Part shown: piece after piece, positions 7,458 to 15,974 of the stretch | Layout: each line of letters begins with the position of its first letter | Position numbering within the stretch: position 1 is the first letter of the stretch | Source: Erysipelotrichaceae bacterium | GTDB taxonomy: Bacteria; Bacillota_I; Bacilli_A; Erysipelotrichales; Erysipelotrichaceae | NCBI GenBank assembly: GCA_017432895.1 | Contig: JAFRIG010000034.1 | Location: 1 to 54,949, forward strand | Direction: 5' to 3' | Length of the DNA stretch: 54,949 nt | Notes under the pieces: generated by a model | What the model saw: only the letters and a program-made list of their open reading frames with translations | Databases searched by the model: none | Told to the model about the DNA's origin: nothing | Made by a program: the position numbers and the translations under genes

Positions 7458-8602
7458 TGTTTGAACAGTATACGGAAGAAATGCGGATGATGAGCTTCAG
7501 CGAGTTCATCAATGATATTATTGAACAAAAACTCAACGATCTTGAAGGAAGCACCATCCGATTATCTGATCTGGAGAATAAGATTAACGATCAGGAAAGA
7601 CTGTTTAGAAACAGTGACGATAACAGATCCTTTGTCGAAGATCATCCGCTTCAGGCACAAGAAGTTATTGATCAGTTCAACGATCAGAACATCACAATCG
7701 ATCTGAACAACACAGATTTTCTTGCCTTATCAATGGTACGTTATAGAATCGAAAACATCATCAGCTCAAGTGAGTACATTCAGCAGCACTGGAATGAAGA
7801 GATTACTCTTACCAAAGATGTGATCGATCAGATCAAGGAAGATCTTGGAATTGAGCATAATCAGACACCGGAAATAGAAACTCTTTATGGCTATGTCTAT
7901 GACGATAATAGTATGCATGGCGATCCGATTCTGTTTGAAGCAGATCCGGAAAACATTTCCCTGTTTATTATAAACAACCAGGATCATCAGACTATCATCA
8001 CCGACAGTATGGATTCCTTTGTTGTATCATCATTATCCGGAGGATTTCTTGATCAGGTAAGTGACATGGAAACCAGAGAAAAGATCCTGGAAGATCTGCT
8101 TCCATATCAGCAGTATGAAAAAGTCATGGTGAAGTTTCCGATCGAAGAATCTTACATCAGCATTGGTGATAACACTGTTCACATTCAGTTCAATTCAGAC
8201 CATGATTTTGATTACACCATCTATGACAGGAATATGTCAGAGATCGATGGAGGGATCATCGACAATACCAAACACCTGGACTCTCTTCCTTCGTCAGTCT
8301 TTGAAACGATCAAAGATATGCATCATCTGGAGGGCGAGATCTCTATCTCAGATATCCATTCCCTGGAATATGAAGAAGCATTAAACAGGATGGAAACACT
8401 GCGACTGAAAGAAGATGTCATCGATGATTTCAGGAATGGTGAAATCTGGCAATCAACCAGCGGTGGTGAACTGTATCACCTTTCTGAAGAACAGGATCTG
8501 AAGATCCTGCAGTTTGAAGAGAAATATGACTGTGCGGTCTATCACGTCATCCATGATGAATACACCATGACCGATGGCACAAGGATGGAGATGGAGAATT
8601 AA
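7457..8602 (+). CDS. acidic mobile-element accessory protein, N-terminal part
   Basis: A 381-residue acidic protein translated from an ATG that overlaps the coupling-protein stop (TGATG). The family is not firmly recognised; it resembles the large accessory proteins of unknown function found beside relaxases in Bacillota elements. The TAA that ends it is followed in the same frame by about 157 open codons. Their sequence (LYVSDSLSEWKEDREIL, NLTYPEFSELGEIGV) reads as a direct continuation of the domain. The product is therefore probably truncated relative to its relatives, unless the stop is read through. Confidence 0.65.
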   Translation: MFEQYTEEMRMMSFSEFINDIIEQKLNDLEGSTIRLSDLENKINDQERLFRNSDDNRSFVEDHPLQAQEVIDQFNDQNITIDLNNTDFLALSMVRYRIENIISSSEYIQQHWNEEITLTKDVIDQIKEDLGIEHNQTPEIETLYGYVYDDNSMHGDPILFEADPENISLFIINNQDHQTIITDSMDSFVVSSLSGGFLDQVSDMETREKILEDLLPYQQYEKVMVKFPIEESYISIGDNTVHIQFNSDHDFDYTIYDRNMSEIDGGIIDNTKHLDSLPSSVFETIKDMHHLEGEISISDIHSLEYEEALNRMETLRLKEDVIDDFRNGEIWQSTSGGELYHLSEEQDLKILQFEEKYDCAVYHVIHDEYTMTDGTRMEMEN

Positions 8603-9073
8603 CTCTATGTCTCTGATTCACTTTCTGAATGGAAAGAAGACAGAGAGATCCTGAAAGAAGGATTTGCGTACAGCTATGTCAATAATCTGACATATCCGGA
8701 ATTCTCTGAACTGGGAGAAATCGGTGTCGCCCCAAGAGATGGAGGTCTGATCAGGAATGACAGAGGATATGATTTCGGCGTGATGTCTGCACATGATCTG
8801 GCAGACAAGATTGATCAATACAATCTTCACCATGATCCGCTGGCGTATGTCGAATCGGAATATTATCAGAGCAGGAACTTTGATGAGACGATCACCGCAG
8901 TCCGACACAACGATTTCGGGAAGATTGTTGATGATTTCCATACAGAGATCAACAACAATGGCCCGATGTCTGATCAGGCAAAAGAGATCCTGTCAGATAT
9001 CAATGCATACAGTAAGGATTACAGTATACACATTGATAACGGCATAGATCTCAAAGGAGGCATGTCGTTATGA
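8603..9073 (+). pseudogene. C-terminal continuation after an in-frame TAA
   Basis: This segment stays open in the frame of the preceding 381-codon ORF for about 157 codons. Its sequence is protein-like from the first codon. The first possible ATG/GTG starts lie far inside (GTG-ATG at 8780) with no ribosome binding site, so independent translation looks unlikely. The simplest reading is one gene of about 538 codons broken by a single nonsense change. Readthrough or a sequencing error remain possible. Confidence 0.6.
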
Positions 9074-9176
9074 TAAGCCGGGTGTTCACTGATTGCCTGG
9101 CTGAGCTTTGCACGCTTCCCTGCATAAGGAAGTCCTGCAGAAAGGCTGCCCTCGGCAGAGCCCACGACTTCGGAAC

Positions 9177-9198
9177 GAAGTATAGTGGGCTATACTTC
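9177..9198 (+). other. oriT: pMV158-type origin of transfer (oriT)
   Basis: A 9-base inverted repeat GAAGTATAG/CTATACTTC with loop TGGG closely matches the MobV-type oriT of pMV158, whose core is AAGTATAGTGTGTTATACTT. By that analogy the nick would fall in the loop region after TAGTGGG. The site lies 63 bases before the MobV relaxase gene. Further repeats overlap it: GCCCAC at 9160-9165 pairs with GTGGGC at 9185-9190, and CTTCG pairs with CGAAG. MobV origins also carry several alternative hairpins. Confidence 0.75.
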
Positions 9199-9260
9199 TC
9201 ATTTTTCGCTTCGCTCAGTGAAGTACCGCCTGACATCCTGCTTCTTTCCGGAGGTTGATC

Positions 9261-10571
9261 ATGCAATATAACATTCACAATGAGAAGTATCAGACAAAGG
9301 ATGTCGGCGGCATCATGAAGGAACAGTTCAGGCAGTATGAGGACTCTTCCAAATACAGAAATTATGTAGATGAGGAGCGAACTCACAACAATGTTTATAA
9401 GGCTATGTCTGAGGATGGAATGAACTGGTACAGACGGATTCGCGAAGCAAAGGAATCAACAGAAGAAGTTACTGGCAAAGCAATAAGAAAAGATGCGGTA
9501 GTCCTGTGCTCGACTGTTGAATCGGTTCCTGCTTCCTGGGACATTGAAGTCTGTCAGAACTACTTTCAGGATAAAGCCGATTGGTTCACAGAATTCCTGG
9601 AAGATAAGGGCGTCGATAAGGATTCGCTCTTATCAGTAGCTGTGCATCTGGATGAAACAACACCGCATGCGACCTATGCCTGGCTGCCGATGAAAGATGA
9701 AAAGCTACAGGCAAAGAACATTCTGGACAAGCAGTTTCTCAGGGATCTGCAGAAAGAGTCTCAGGACTTCACCTTCAGATGGATCGATGATTATAACAGC
9801 AATCACATCGATCACCCGATCGAGAAGATGGATCCCTATCAGATCGATTCCGGTAGGAAGCATCTTCAGGAATCGGAATACAAGGAAATGAAGATTGCAG
9901 AGAGTGTTCAGCAGATGCGGCAGCAATTAGAGGAGACTATGCAGCAGATCGGTGATCTTGAGCAAAGAGATGAAGAGCTTTCTGTTAAAACTCAGGAAGC
10001 TGTCGAAGCAAAGGAACTATATGAAAACAAGTTCATTGAGATTACCAATGCACCGAATATCGAATCCTATGATTCGATCGTCAAGGAGAATGTCGATCTC
10101 AAGGAAGAACTTTCTCTCAAAGACAGAATCATTGAAAAGCTGCAGGAAGAAACGGAAAGATTCAGACAGACGATCGAGGATCTCAAAGAGACTGCTCAGG
10201 AATGGAAGGAAAAGTTTTCTGATATGGCTCATAAAGCCGGAAACAAACTGATGGAATACTTCGGCTATGATGTCTCAAATGATGATTCCATCAGACAGTT
10301 TCCTTCCAGGGAAGTATCTGCCGGAATCAATGAATTGACAGAGAAATCGCAACAGCTGGATCCAAAAAGTCTGCGCGTCATTCCGGACAGTGAAAATGAA
10401 GGAATGTTCAGAGTGGTATCCAGACAGGATGATGGAACATATCAGACTGTTCAGGGAAGCTTTGCCAACAGAGATCTGGCTGAGCAGTGGCAAAGAAATT
10501 ATGACGATATGTCAAAACAGCTGGCAGAAGATTTAAGTAAAGGGTTTGAACAAAACGGAGGAATGAAATAA
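9261..10571 (+). CDS. MobV-family relaxase (Mob/Pre)
   Basis: A 436-residue relaxase that nicks oriT and pilots the strand during transfer. The metal-site motif of the MobV family is present as HLDETTPH at about 129-136, with the His, Glu and His at the expected spacing. The residue two after the last His is Thr where many relatives have His. The C-terminal half (about 205-310) is a long coiled coil. GGAGG ends 6 bases before the chosen ATG; a TTG six bases earlier is also in frame but sits on the ribosome binding site. The TAA overlaps the next ATG. The strong oriT match just upstream supports the assignment. Confidence 0.88.
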   Translation: MQYNIHNEKYQTKDVGGIMKEQFRQYEDSSKYRNYVDEERTHNNVYKAMSEDGMNWYRRIREAKESTEEVTGKAIRKDAVVLCSTVESVPASWDIEVCQNYFQDKADWFTEFLEDKGVDKDSLLSVAVHLDETTPHATYAWLPMKDEKLQAKNILDKQFLRDLQKESQDFTFRWIDDYNSNHIDHPIEKMDPYQIDSGRKHLQESEYKEMKIAESVQQMRQQLEETMQQIGDLEQRDEELSVKTQEAVEAKELYENKFIEITNAPNIESYDSIVKENVDLKEELSLKDRIIEKLQEETERFRQTIEDLKETAQEWKEKFSDMAHKAGNKLMEYFGYDVSNDDSIRQFPSREVSAGINELTEKSQQLDPKSLRVIPDSENEGMFRVVSRQDDGTYQTVQGSFANRDLAEQWQRNYDDMSKQLAEDLSKGFEQNGGMK

Positions 10572-10813
10572 TGGCAGGAATGGATGAAATCCTTACAACA
10601 AAGCAGGTAGCGGAATTGTTACACTGCTCCACTCATCAGATCGGATATCTTAGAAAATATGGCATCCTTGTCGGAACCCGTTTTGGCAAATACTGGCTCT
10701 TTGAAAGAAATGGCATCATCGATTTCATAAAACGCTCTAAAGGAAAAGATTATGCCAACTTCAGAGATATGACTCCTGAAGCAGCCAGGAAGAAATATGG
10801 CATTGAGGAGTAA
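10571..10813 (+). CDS. excisionase-like HTH protein
   Basis: An 80-residue protein dominated by a MerR/excisionase-type helix-turn-helix (ILTTKQVAELLHCSTHQIGYLRKYG, then a wing ending WLFERNGIIDFIKRS). Its ATG overlaps the relaxase stop and GGAGG lies 9 bases upstream. Small proteins of this kind between mobilization genes and a tyrosine integrase usually direct excision. Since it shares the relaxase operon, excision and mobilization may be co-expressed. A general regulatory role is the alternative. Confidence 0.7.
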   Translation: MAGMDEILTTKQVAELLHCSTHQIGYLRKYGILVGTRFGKYWLFERNGIIDFIKRSKGKDYANFRDMTPEAARKKYGIEE

Positions 10814-10892
10814 TTCTCCTCTTGCCTGAATTCTGATCTGGCTGCATATTATAAATAGCGAATATGCATCCGGGTAATATTACACATTTTAT

Positions 10893-10934
10893 GAGTAGTA
10901 TTGCTTGGAAGAAAGGAGAAAGCAATTACTGCTC
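10893..10934. repeat. imperfect inverted repeat before the integrase
   Basis: GAGTAGTATTGCTT and AAGCAATTACTGCTC form an imperfect stem around a loop that contains AAGGAG. It lies in the leader of the integrase gene and could be an operator or an RNA structure. No ORF starts just after the loop. Confidence 0.4.
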
Positions 10935-10964
10935 ATTAGTTAGAAAAGAAAGAGGTACTAATTA

Positions 10965-12185
10965 ATGAGAAAAGAAAAATATATCGAAGAAAAGTATTCC
11001 GAATCAAAAGCAGACAAGAAGAAAACGCTGGTGGCATTCGTTGTGAATATGCCGCTTCCTAACGGTGAAAAGTTCTATCGGCGATTCAGGATCAAGGACT
11101 ACGTAAATGCGCAAGCTGCATTCAAGGATGCGGTTAAGGTCAGAGACAGACAGATGGATCTGATCAGACAGTCCAGAGAAGGAAAGATCAGCTTTGAGAA
11201 TTATACCGTACAGGAACTGTATGATCTGATTCCTTCATACTTTGACAGGCGTCTTAACACCTATCTCAACATCAGCAAGATATACAACAAGTACATCAGA
11301 GATGTTTATGGTGATACGGATATCAAGGATATTTCGGAAGAAGATATTCTTCTGACTCTTAGAAGCTGTGCACAGGTATGCGGTGCAGATTATGTCGGGA
11401 AACTGAAGGCAGTCTGGAAAAAGATCTTTATCATCGCCCAGAGAAAAAGAATCGTTCAGGTCGATCTGACAGCACTTGTAGAAAACCCAAGATCGGAAAA
11501 CGTCACGGAAAGAAGTCTCAGTGAACAGAACATCACTGAGGATGATTTCCAGGCGTTTTGCGAGGCAATGTCAAAGTATGGACATTATCTTCCGTCCGAT
11601 AAAAAACGTATCTACAACCGAGATATTATGCTTTATATGTTAAAGTTAATGCGGATCACCGGAATCAGGTCACAGGAAGTCAGAGCATTAAGAAGAGAAA
11701 ACATCATCATTTCCGAAACGGAATCTGTTGATGGAAACGGTAATATCCTAAAAGGCAGGATTGCCTATGTCTGCATCAGAAGATCAATTGGATCAAACAA
11801 GAATGAACATGTAGCTGAAGTATCAACAAAGACACCGCAGTCCGCAAGAGACATCCCAGTCAGCGGAGACAATATTGGTCTACTTAAAGAGATTCTTGAT
11901 TATTCCAGACACGATCTAATCTTTGCGGATTATGATGGAAAGCCATTCTCATCAGAAGATCTCAGCGATTATCTCTATCGGGTCTCTAAATCCTGTGGAA
12001 TCAAAGTCTATTCTTTACTGATGAGAAAGTCTTTTTCCGCCGATCTTTACAGAGAAGGTGTCAATCCGGCAATCACAAAGAGGCTGATGGGGCATAAGAA
12101 GGAAGATATGTCCTTAAACGCCTATGCCAGCGCCGGCAAGGAAGAACTCATCAATACAACCGCAAACAGAAAGTATAAAAAGTAA
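10965..12185 (+). CDS. tyrosine recombinase (integrase)
   Basis: A 406-residue site-specific recombinase. An N-terminal arm-binding region and a core-binding segment (about 60-180) precede the catalytic domain with box I Arg in MRITGIRSQEVRALR, a conserved GH in RLMGHKKEDMS and the likely nucleophile Tyr in LNAYAS. Box II is unusual: the common HxxRH reads LLMRK here, so the first His and the His after Arg are replaced. AGAGG lies before the ATG. It ends 76 bases from the 3' end of tRNA-Ala(GGC), which marks this as the right end of the element. Confidence 0.85.
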   Translation: MRKEKYIEEKYSESKADKKKTLVAFVVNMPLPNGEKFYRRFRIKDYVNAQAAFKDAVKVRDRQMDLIRQSREGKISFENYTVQELYDLIPSYFDRRLNTYLNISKIYNKYIRDVYGDTDIKDISEEDILLTLRSCAQVCGADYVGKLKAVWKKIFIIAQRKRIVQVDLTALVENPRSENVTERSLSEQNITEDDFQAFCEAMSKYGHYLPSDKKRIYNRDIMLYMLKLMRITGIRSQEVRALRRENIIISETESVDGNGNILKGRIAYVCIRRSIGSNKNEHVAEVSTKTPQSARDIPVSGDNIGLLKEILDYSRHDLIFADYDGKPFSSEDLSDYLYRVSKSCGIKVYSLLMRKSFSADLYREGVNPAITKRLMGHKKEDMSLNAYASAGKEELINTTANRKYKK

Positions 12186-12196
12186 CATTTACACAT

Positions 12197-12219
12197 TTTC
12201 CACGGATTTTTCCACGGAT
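12197..12219. repeat. tandem 11-base repeats at the element end
   Basis: TTTCCACGGAT occurs twice with a period of 12, between the integrase stop and the tRNA. Short direct repeats at this place are often integrase arm-binding sites; that role is inferred. Confidence 0.5.
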
Positions 12220-12221
12220 AA

Positions 12222-12250
12222 GAAAAAAACCGCCTGTTTATCAGCGGTTT
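12222..12250 (-). terminator. terminator behind tRNA-Ala(GGC)
   Basis: On the minus strand AACCGC and GCGGTT form a stem with a 10-base loop, followed by TTTTTTT. It lies 12 bases beyond the tRNA CCA end and ends that transcript; it also faces the end of the integrase gene. Confidence 0.7.
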
Positions 12251-12261
12251 CAAAGATCTTA

Positions 12262-12337
12262 TGGTGGAGCTTACGGGATTCGAACCCGTGACCTCTTCAA
12301 TGCCATTGAAGCGCGCTTCCAACTGCGCCAAAACCCC
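12262..12337 (-). tRNA. tRNA-Ala(GGC)
   Basis: A 76-base tRNA with encoded CCA. The anticodon stem CTTCA/TGAAG encloses loop ATGGCAT, giving anticodon GGC for alanine. T-arm GGGTTCGAATCCC is intact. The 3' end faces the integrase, so this gene is the probable attachment site of the mobilizable element. Its last 34 bases are identical to the tRNA-Ala(CGC) at 21231-21306. Confidence 0.95.
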
Positions 12338-12393
12338 AGCTCTACTTTATTATTATAAGCATTTTTTTATTTTTGTATAGAGCCTTTAGATGA

Positions 12394-12399
12394 TATACT
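12394..12399 (+). promoter_or_regulatory. extended -10 of a leaderless gene
   Basis: TGATATACT is an extended -10 with hexamer TATACT. The GTG start of the L,D-transpeptidase follows after 6 bases and no Shine-Dalgarno sequence is present, so transcription should start at the start codon. Confidence 0.6.
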
Positions 12400-12405
12400 T
12401 TGCTT

Positions 12406-13737
12406 GTGAAAAGAAGAAAACTGAACAAAAAGAAAGAATTAAGGCTCATCATTGCCTTAGCTGCCATCCTGCTTTTAGCCTTAGGATACCTGGGTGGCTT
12501 CCTGTACTTCCGGAATCATTTCCTGCCCAATACCTTTATCAACGGGATCAAAGTATCTTCATTAAATATGGAAGCTGCCGATCTCAAACTCAAGGACAGT
12601 GAACCCGTTCTTGAAGTAATACAGAAGAATAAGGAAGGTAGCGACAGCATAATTGAAACGCTGCAGCTTAGAAAACTGAGTCAGGACATCAGCTACGATT
12701 CAGGCAATCTGCTTAAAAATCAGAATGCCCCGGCCTGGTTTGTCTCACTGTTCTCTAAGAAGGAATTAAACTGCGACAAGCTGTCCGGAAGCTTTGTATC
12801 AACGAAGATCGATGAGCTGATCAAAGATCTATACTGTCTCAAAGAAGAAAACATCGACAAACCTGAAGATGCCCATCTGGCCATTCAGGATGGCAAAGTC
12901 GTCCTGCTTGAAGCAGTCGATGGTTCCTATATCAGTCAGGATAAAGTCAAAAGTATCGTGACAAAAACTATCGAAGACTGCCTCACCAGCAACGGAAGTC
13001 TCAGCATCGACTTAAGAAACGACTATGAGATGCCTTCCATCAGGGAAGATGATCCGCAGTTTGAAGGAATTATCACAAATCTGCAGAAAATCTTAGACAA
13101 GACCATCCAGATCAACATCGATTCCTATCAGGACACGACTATTGAAGATCAGGAACTGTCCGATCTGCTGAAGATCGAAAACAACGAGATGGCCATCGAT
13201 GAAGACAACTTAAGTTCCTACATCTCCTCTTTCTGCCGCCAATACGATGTCTCGGACTATGAGTATATCGAAAGATCCAGTTTCAAAAGAGACCTGGAAG
13301 ATGCGCTGCTGCAGGATGAAGATGAGACCATAAACATCAACTGGGTCTATGAAGAGATAAATAAATTGATCGAGGTCTCAATCTCCAATCAGACGCTCTA
13401 CTACTATGAAGATGACGTCCTGATCATGACTTCCCCGATCGTTACCGGCAATGCCGCGATCACCGGACCGACCCCAACAGGTTATTTCACCATCCGCAGG
13501 ATGAAACAGGATTCCATCTTATTCGGTGCCGATTACACCGAACATGTTGACTACTGGATCGGCTTTGACGAAACAGGCCGGGTATACGGCTTCCATGATG
13601 CTTCCTGGCGTGACGAGTTCGGCGGTGATATCTACCTGAGCGATCCGTCAAGAGGCTGCGTAAACATGCCGCTGGAAAAGATCGCCCAGCTCTGGGATTA
13701 CGTCGACATCGGCACTGAAGTCCACATCTATGAATAA
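12406..13737 (+). CDS. membrane-anchored L,D-transpeptidase (YkuD)
   Basis: A 443-residue cell-wall enzyme forming 3-3 peptidoglycan cross-links or attaching proteins to the wall. A basic start and one membrane helix (about 13-33) anchor it. The middle (about 60-300) looks like a peptidoglycan-binding PG_binding_4-type region. The YkuD domain is C-terminal with FHDASWR and the active-site motif SRGCVNM near residue 410. The GTG start is chosen because a -10 hexamer ends 6 bases earlier and no ribosome binding site exists; the frame is open to a TTG two codons upstream. It stands alone, followed by a terminator. Confidence 0.88.
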   Translation: MKRRKLNKKKELRLIIALAAILLLALGYLGGFLYFRNHFLPNTFINGIKVSSLNMEAADLKLKDSEPVLEVIQKNKEGSDSIIETLQLRKLSQDISYDSGNLLKNQNAPAWFVSLFSKKELNCDKLSGSFVSTKIDELIKDLYCLKEENIDKPEDAHLAIQDGKVVLLEAVDGSYISQDKVKSIVTKTIEDCLTSNGSLSIDLRNDYEMPSIREDDPQFEGIITNLQKILDKTIQINIDSYQDTTIEDQELSDLLKIENNEMAIDEDNLSSYISSFCRQYDVSDYEYIERSSFKRDLEDALLQDEDETININWVYEEINKLIEVSISNQTLYYYEDDVLIMTSPIVTGNAAITGPTPTGYFTIRRMKQDSILFGADYTEHVDYWIGFDETGRVYGFHDASWRDEFGGDIYLSDPSRGCVNMPLEKIAQLWDYVDIGTEVHIYE

Positions 13738-13761
13738 CAGCGACATCGTCGCTGTTTTTTT
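13736..13761 (+). terminator. terminator after the L,D-transpeptidase gene
   Basis: CAGCGAC/GTCGCTG with a 3-base loop is followed by seven T. It overlaps the end of the convergent nudC gene. Confidence 0.85.
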
Positions 13762-14581
13762 ATTCTTTGCCTTCTTTAAATCTCAACATCATCTCATTAG
13801 TCAAAGAGTATTCTTTGGGCTGCAGGATAATGTCTTCCCTTTTGACCCAGGCGGCATATTTAAGCTCGTTGGTGTCCATCTTGATCATATCGTCACCATC
13901 AACTTCGCAATAAAAACCTGCCAGTATGTCAGCCGCTACGCCCCAGGGCTGGGACTTGTAGTAGCGGATATTTTTGACCTTCAAACCGGTCTCTTCCTTG
14001 ACCTCTCTGATCACCGTCTCTTCCAAAGTCTCGCCAAATTCCGTAAAACCCGCTACCAGCGCGTTATGGGCAAAACCGGCCTTGTATTTGGTGAGCAGGA
14101 TCTTATCTCCATTAGTGACACCGACGATGACGGCCGGATTGATACGGGGATAGATATGCTGACCGCAGACCGGGCAGATCAGAGCTCTTTCCTTTGTATC
14201 GTGGACCAGCTTATTGGCACAGGCTCCACAATAAACATTGGCTTGATACCACTTGCACAGATGATAGGCACTGTAGATCGCAAAAATATCTTTGTTTTCC
14301 TTCAATTCCAGACCTCTTAATTCTCTCATTGAATAAAGGTCATAGCCTTCACAGCTTATCCTGTCTCTACTATAGAAATAGGTGGCCTCATCGATCGAAA
14401 ACAGATAGATGGTTTCACGGGCTTTTGTTTCCTCGTGCAAAGGAAAAGAAAGCTCCTTTCTTTCTTCATCATAGTGTACATAAAGGCTTTCACCTTCAAA
14501 ACACATGATCCTGCTTTCCAAAGAAGGAGCGATGTTTTTATAGGCGTTATCGAAGTGGTGAGGCAAGATGTCCTGGATCAT
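13760..14581 (-). CDS. nudC: NAD(+) diphosphatase NudC
   Basis: A 273-residue Nudix hydrolase that splits NAD(H) to NMN(H) and AMP and may remove NAD caps from RNA. Zinc ribbon cysteines CGAC...CPVCG lie near residues 118-139. The Nudix box GFTEFGETLEETVIREVKEE (followed by TGL) fits GX5EX7REUXEEXGU. The family marker SQPW is present (YKSQPWGVA), though the usual PFPxS that follows is replaced. A TATAAT hexamer ends 7 bases before the ATG and no ribosome binding site is seen, so the mRNA is probably leaderless. Confidence 0.88.
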   Translation of the reverse strand: MIQDILPHHFDNAYKNIAPSLESRIMCFEGESLYVHYDEERKELSFPLHEETKARETIYLFSIDEATYFYSRDRISCEGYDLYSMRELRGLELKENKDIFAIYSAYHLCKWYQANVYCGACANKLVHDTKERALICPVCGQHIYPRINPAVIVGVTNGDKILLTKYKAGFAHNALVAGFTEFGETLEETVIREVKEETGLKVKNIRYYKSQPWGVAADILAGFYCEVDGDDMIKMDTNELKYAAWVKREDIILQPKEYSLTNEMMLRFKEGKE

Positions 14582-14588
14582 ATTATCT

Positions 14589-14594
14589 ATTATA
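14589..14594 (-). promoter_or_regulatory. -10 of leaderless nudC
   Basis: TATAAT on the minus strand, 7 bases before the nudC ATG, without a Shine-Dalgarno sequence. Confidence 0.5.
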
Positions 14595-14602
14595 AGACTT
14601 CA

Positions 14603-14632
14603 CAAAATAAAAGACGGTCTTTTTTGACCGCC
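14603..14632 (-). terminator. terminator after the GlsB/YeaQ-like gene
   Basis: On the minus strand GGCGGTC and GACCGTC pair (one G-U) around AAAAAA, followed by TTTTATTTT. It separates the small membrane protein from nudC. Confidence 0.75.
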
Positions 14633-14642
14633 TTATGACCTT

Positions 14643-14879
14643 CTATTTTCTCAATGTTCTGTACAATGCGATCACTACGCAGGCTCCGATGATAGATACG
14701 ATCGCTTCCGAAATGATCGAATTGCTTGAAAAACCAAGCAGACCAAACAGAAGTCCACCGACCAATCCGCCAGCGAGACCCAGCAGCAGATACAGATACC
14801 ACGGACCGGCCAGATTCATAAGCTTACCGGCCAGGTAACCGAACAATGCGCTGAAGGCTAAAGATATAATAAGACCCAT
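14643..14879 (-). CDS. GlsB/YeaQ/YmgE-family membrane protein
   Basis: A 78-residue protein made of three hydrophobic helices rich in Gly and Ala (GYLAGKLM, LLLGLAGGLVGGLLFGLLGF, IVSIIGACVVIALYRTLR), typical of the GlsB/YeaQ/YmgE group, also called transglycosylase-associated proteins. Members are small stress-linked membrane proteins of unclear mechanism. AGGAGG lies before its ATG. It is a single-gene unit closed by a terminator. Confidence 0.75.
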   Translation of the reverse strand: MGLIISLAFSALFGYLAGKLMNLAGPWYLYLLLGLAGGLVGGLLFGLLGFSSNSIISEAIVSIIGACVVIALYRTLRK

Positions 14880-14925
14880 TTTTTCAACCTCCTATTTATC
14901 CAGAAGAAATTATACACCTATTTTC

Positions 14926-15765
14926 TCAATATGCATTCATTGAGATTATCTCCAAGGCAAAAGTCAAGGCTGCACTGATCAGATTCGCCATAAGGGAATA
15001 AGCGAAAGCTCTGGCCTTGGAATGGGATTTAAGCGTAAACAGATAGATGATGAACTCGATCAAAATGACCGCCAGTTCTCCCAAGAGGAACATGATCATC
15101 CACATCAATAAACCACCATAATAATCCACAAAAATCAAAAAGGCATTAAGCAGCACCTGGGTGATGACATTGGCGATGATGATAGCCCTTCGCTCCTTCT
15201 TCTCCCTGTAACCGAAGATATAAGCGATCACATATTCGACGGCGATCGTCGCGATCACTCTAATCAGAAGATTTATCAGCTGTCTGTCAAAATGAGTCTC
15301 TTCTTTGACGATCAGACCATCATTGCTGCAGGAAACATCGAAATAACTGTAAAAGGCATTGCGTTCATAGGCATCCGATACCAATAATTTCCCATCCTTC
15401 ACGCTGTAGATGGCGATCTTGAAAGGATCGGGTGGATAATAAGTCCAGGCAAACTCGTCGTTGCCTTCCATCTTTTTGGACATATTGCCTAAGAAGAAGT
15501 AACCCTCACCATTTTTATACTGGGCAAAGCTCTGATAGGCGGCAAGTTCTTCCGCATCATCAATGCCCGGATCGCTTCCTTCTTCTATCGGTGACCAGGG
15601 TCCAAACGCGTGCGTGCCTAAAAGGGTCACATAGTAGGGACCTTCAGGTGCTTGTTTGATCGTGATCGTGACCGAAGGTTTTGGTCCGACATCGGCTTCC
15701 ACCGGCACACTGAAAACGCTCAGAAAACACATTATAAGTAGTACTTTAAGCAGAACCTTCTTCAT
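14926..15765 (-). CDS. membrane protein with secreted N-terminal domain, unknown
   Basis: A 279-residue protein with a signal peptide (cleavage near VEA, residue 24), a 130-residue external domain starting VGPKPSVTITI, and four hydrophobic helices from about residue 165. Cysteine is scarce. No enzymatic motif is seen and the family is not named with confidence. It is the last gene of a five-gene operon with overlapping ends; its ATG overlaps the stop of the DUF1146 gene. Confidence 0.7.
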   Translation of the reverse strand: MKKVLLKVLLIMCFLSVFSVPVEADVGPKPSVTITIKQAPEGPYYVTLLGTHAFGPWSPIEEGSDPGIDDAEELAAYQSFAQYKNGEGYFFLGNMSKKMEGNDEFAWTYYPPDPFKIAIYSVKDGKLLVSDAYERNAFYSYFDVSCSNDGLIVKEETHFDRQLINLLIRVIATIAVEYVIAYIFGYREKKERRAIIIANVITQVLLNAFLIFVDYYGGLLMWMIMFLLGELAVILIEFIIYLFTLKSHSKARAFAYSLMANLISAALTFALEIISMNAY

Positions 15766-15974
15766 AGACTTCCTTTATAAAAATGATAGATCAGTGCCAT
15801 CAGGAAATTGCCCATCAGATAAGCCAGAGCACAGCAGATCACGAAATAAAGGATCTGTGCCTGAACGACCTTGCCCTGTTTGATAAAACGGTTGAAATCC
15901 AAAGCATTCATCCCGATCAAAGCCAGCAGGAAACAGAAGAAATAGATCGCAACTCTTAAATAAAACTCAAGCAT
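15762..15974 (-). CDS. DUF1146-family small membrane protein
   Basis: A 70-residue protein with two membrane helices and the DUF1146 pattern (LALIGMNALDFNRFIKQG, then AQILYFVICCALAYLMGNF), related to Bacillus YwzB. The role is unknown. The chosen ATG has GGAAGGAG 5 bases upstream and lies inside the end of nagA; the frame is open further up but without a ribosome binding site. Confidence 0.8.
   Translation of the reverse strand: MLEFYLRVAIYFFCFLLALIGMNALDFNRFIKQGKVVQAQILYFVICCALAYLMGNFLMALIYHFYKGSL

Noticed and set aside
13730..14320. A 196-codon plus-strand ORF opposite nudC
   Set aside because: It is antisense to a well-conserved Nudix gene, has no ribosome binding site and no family resemblance.
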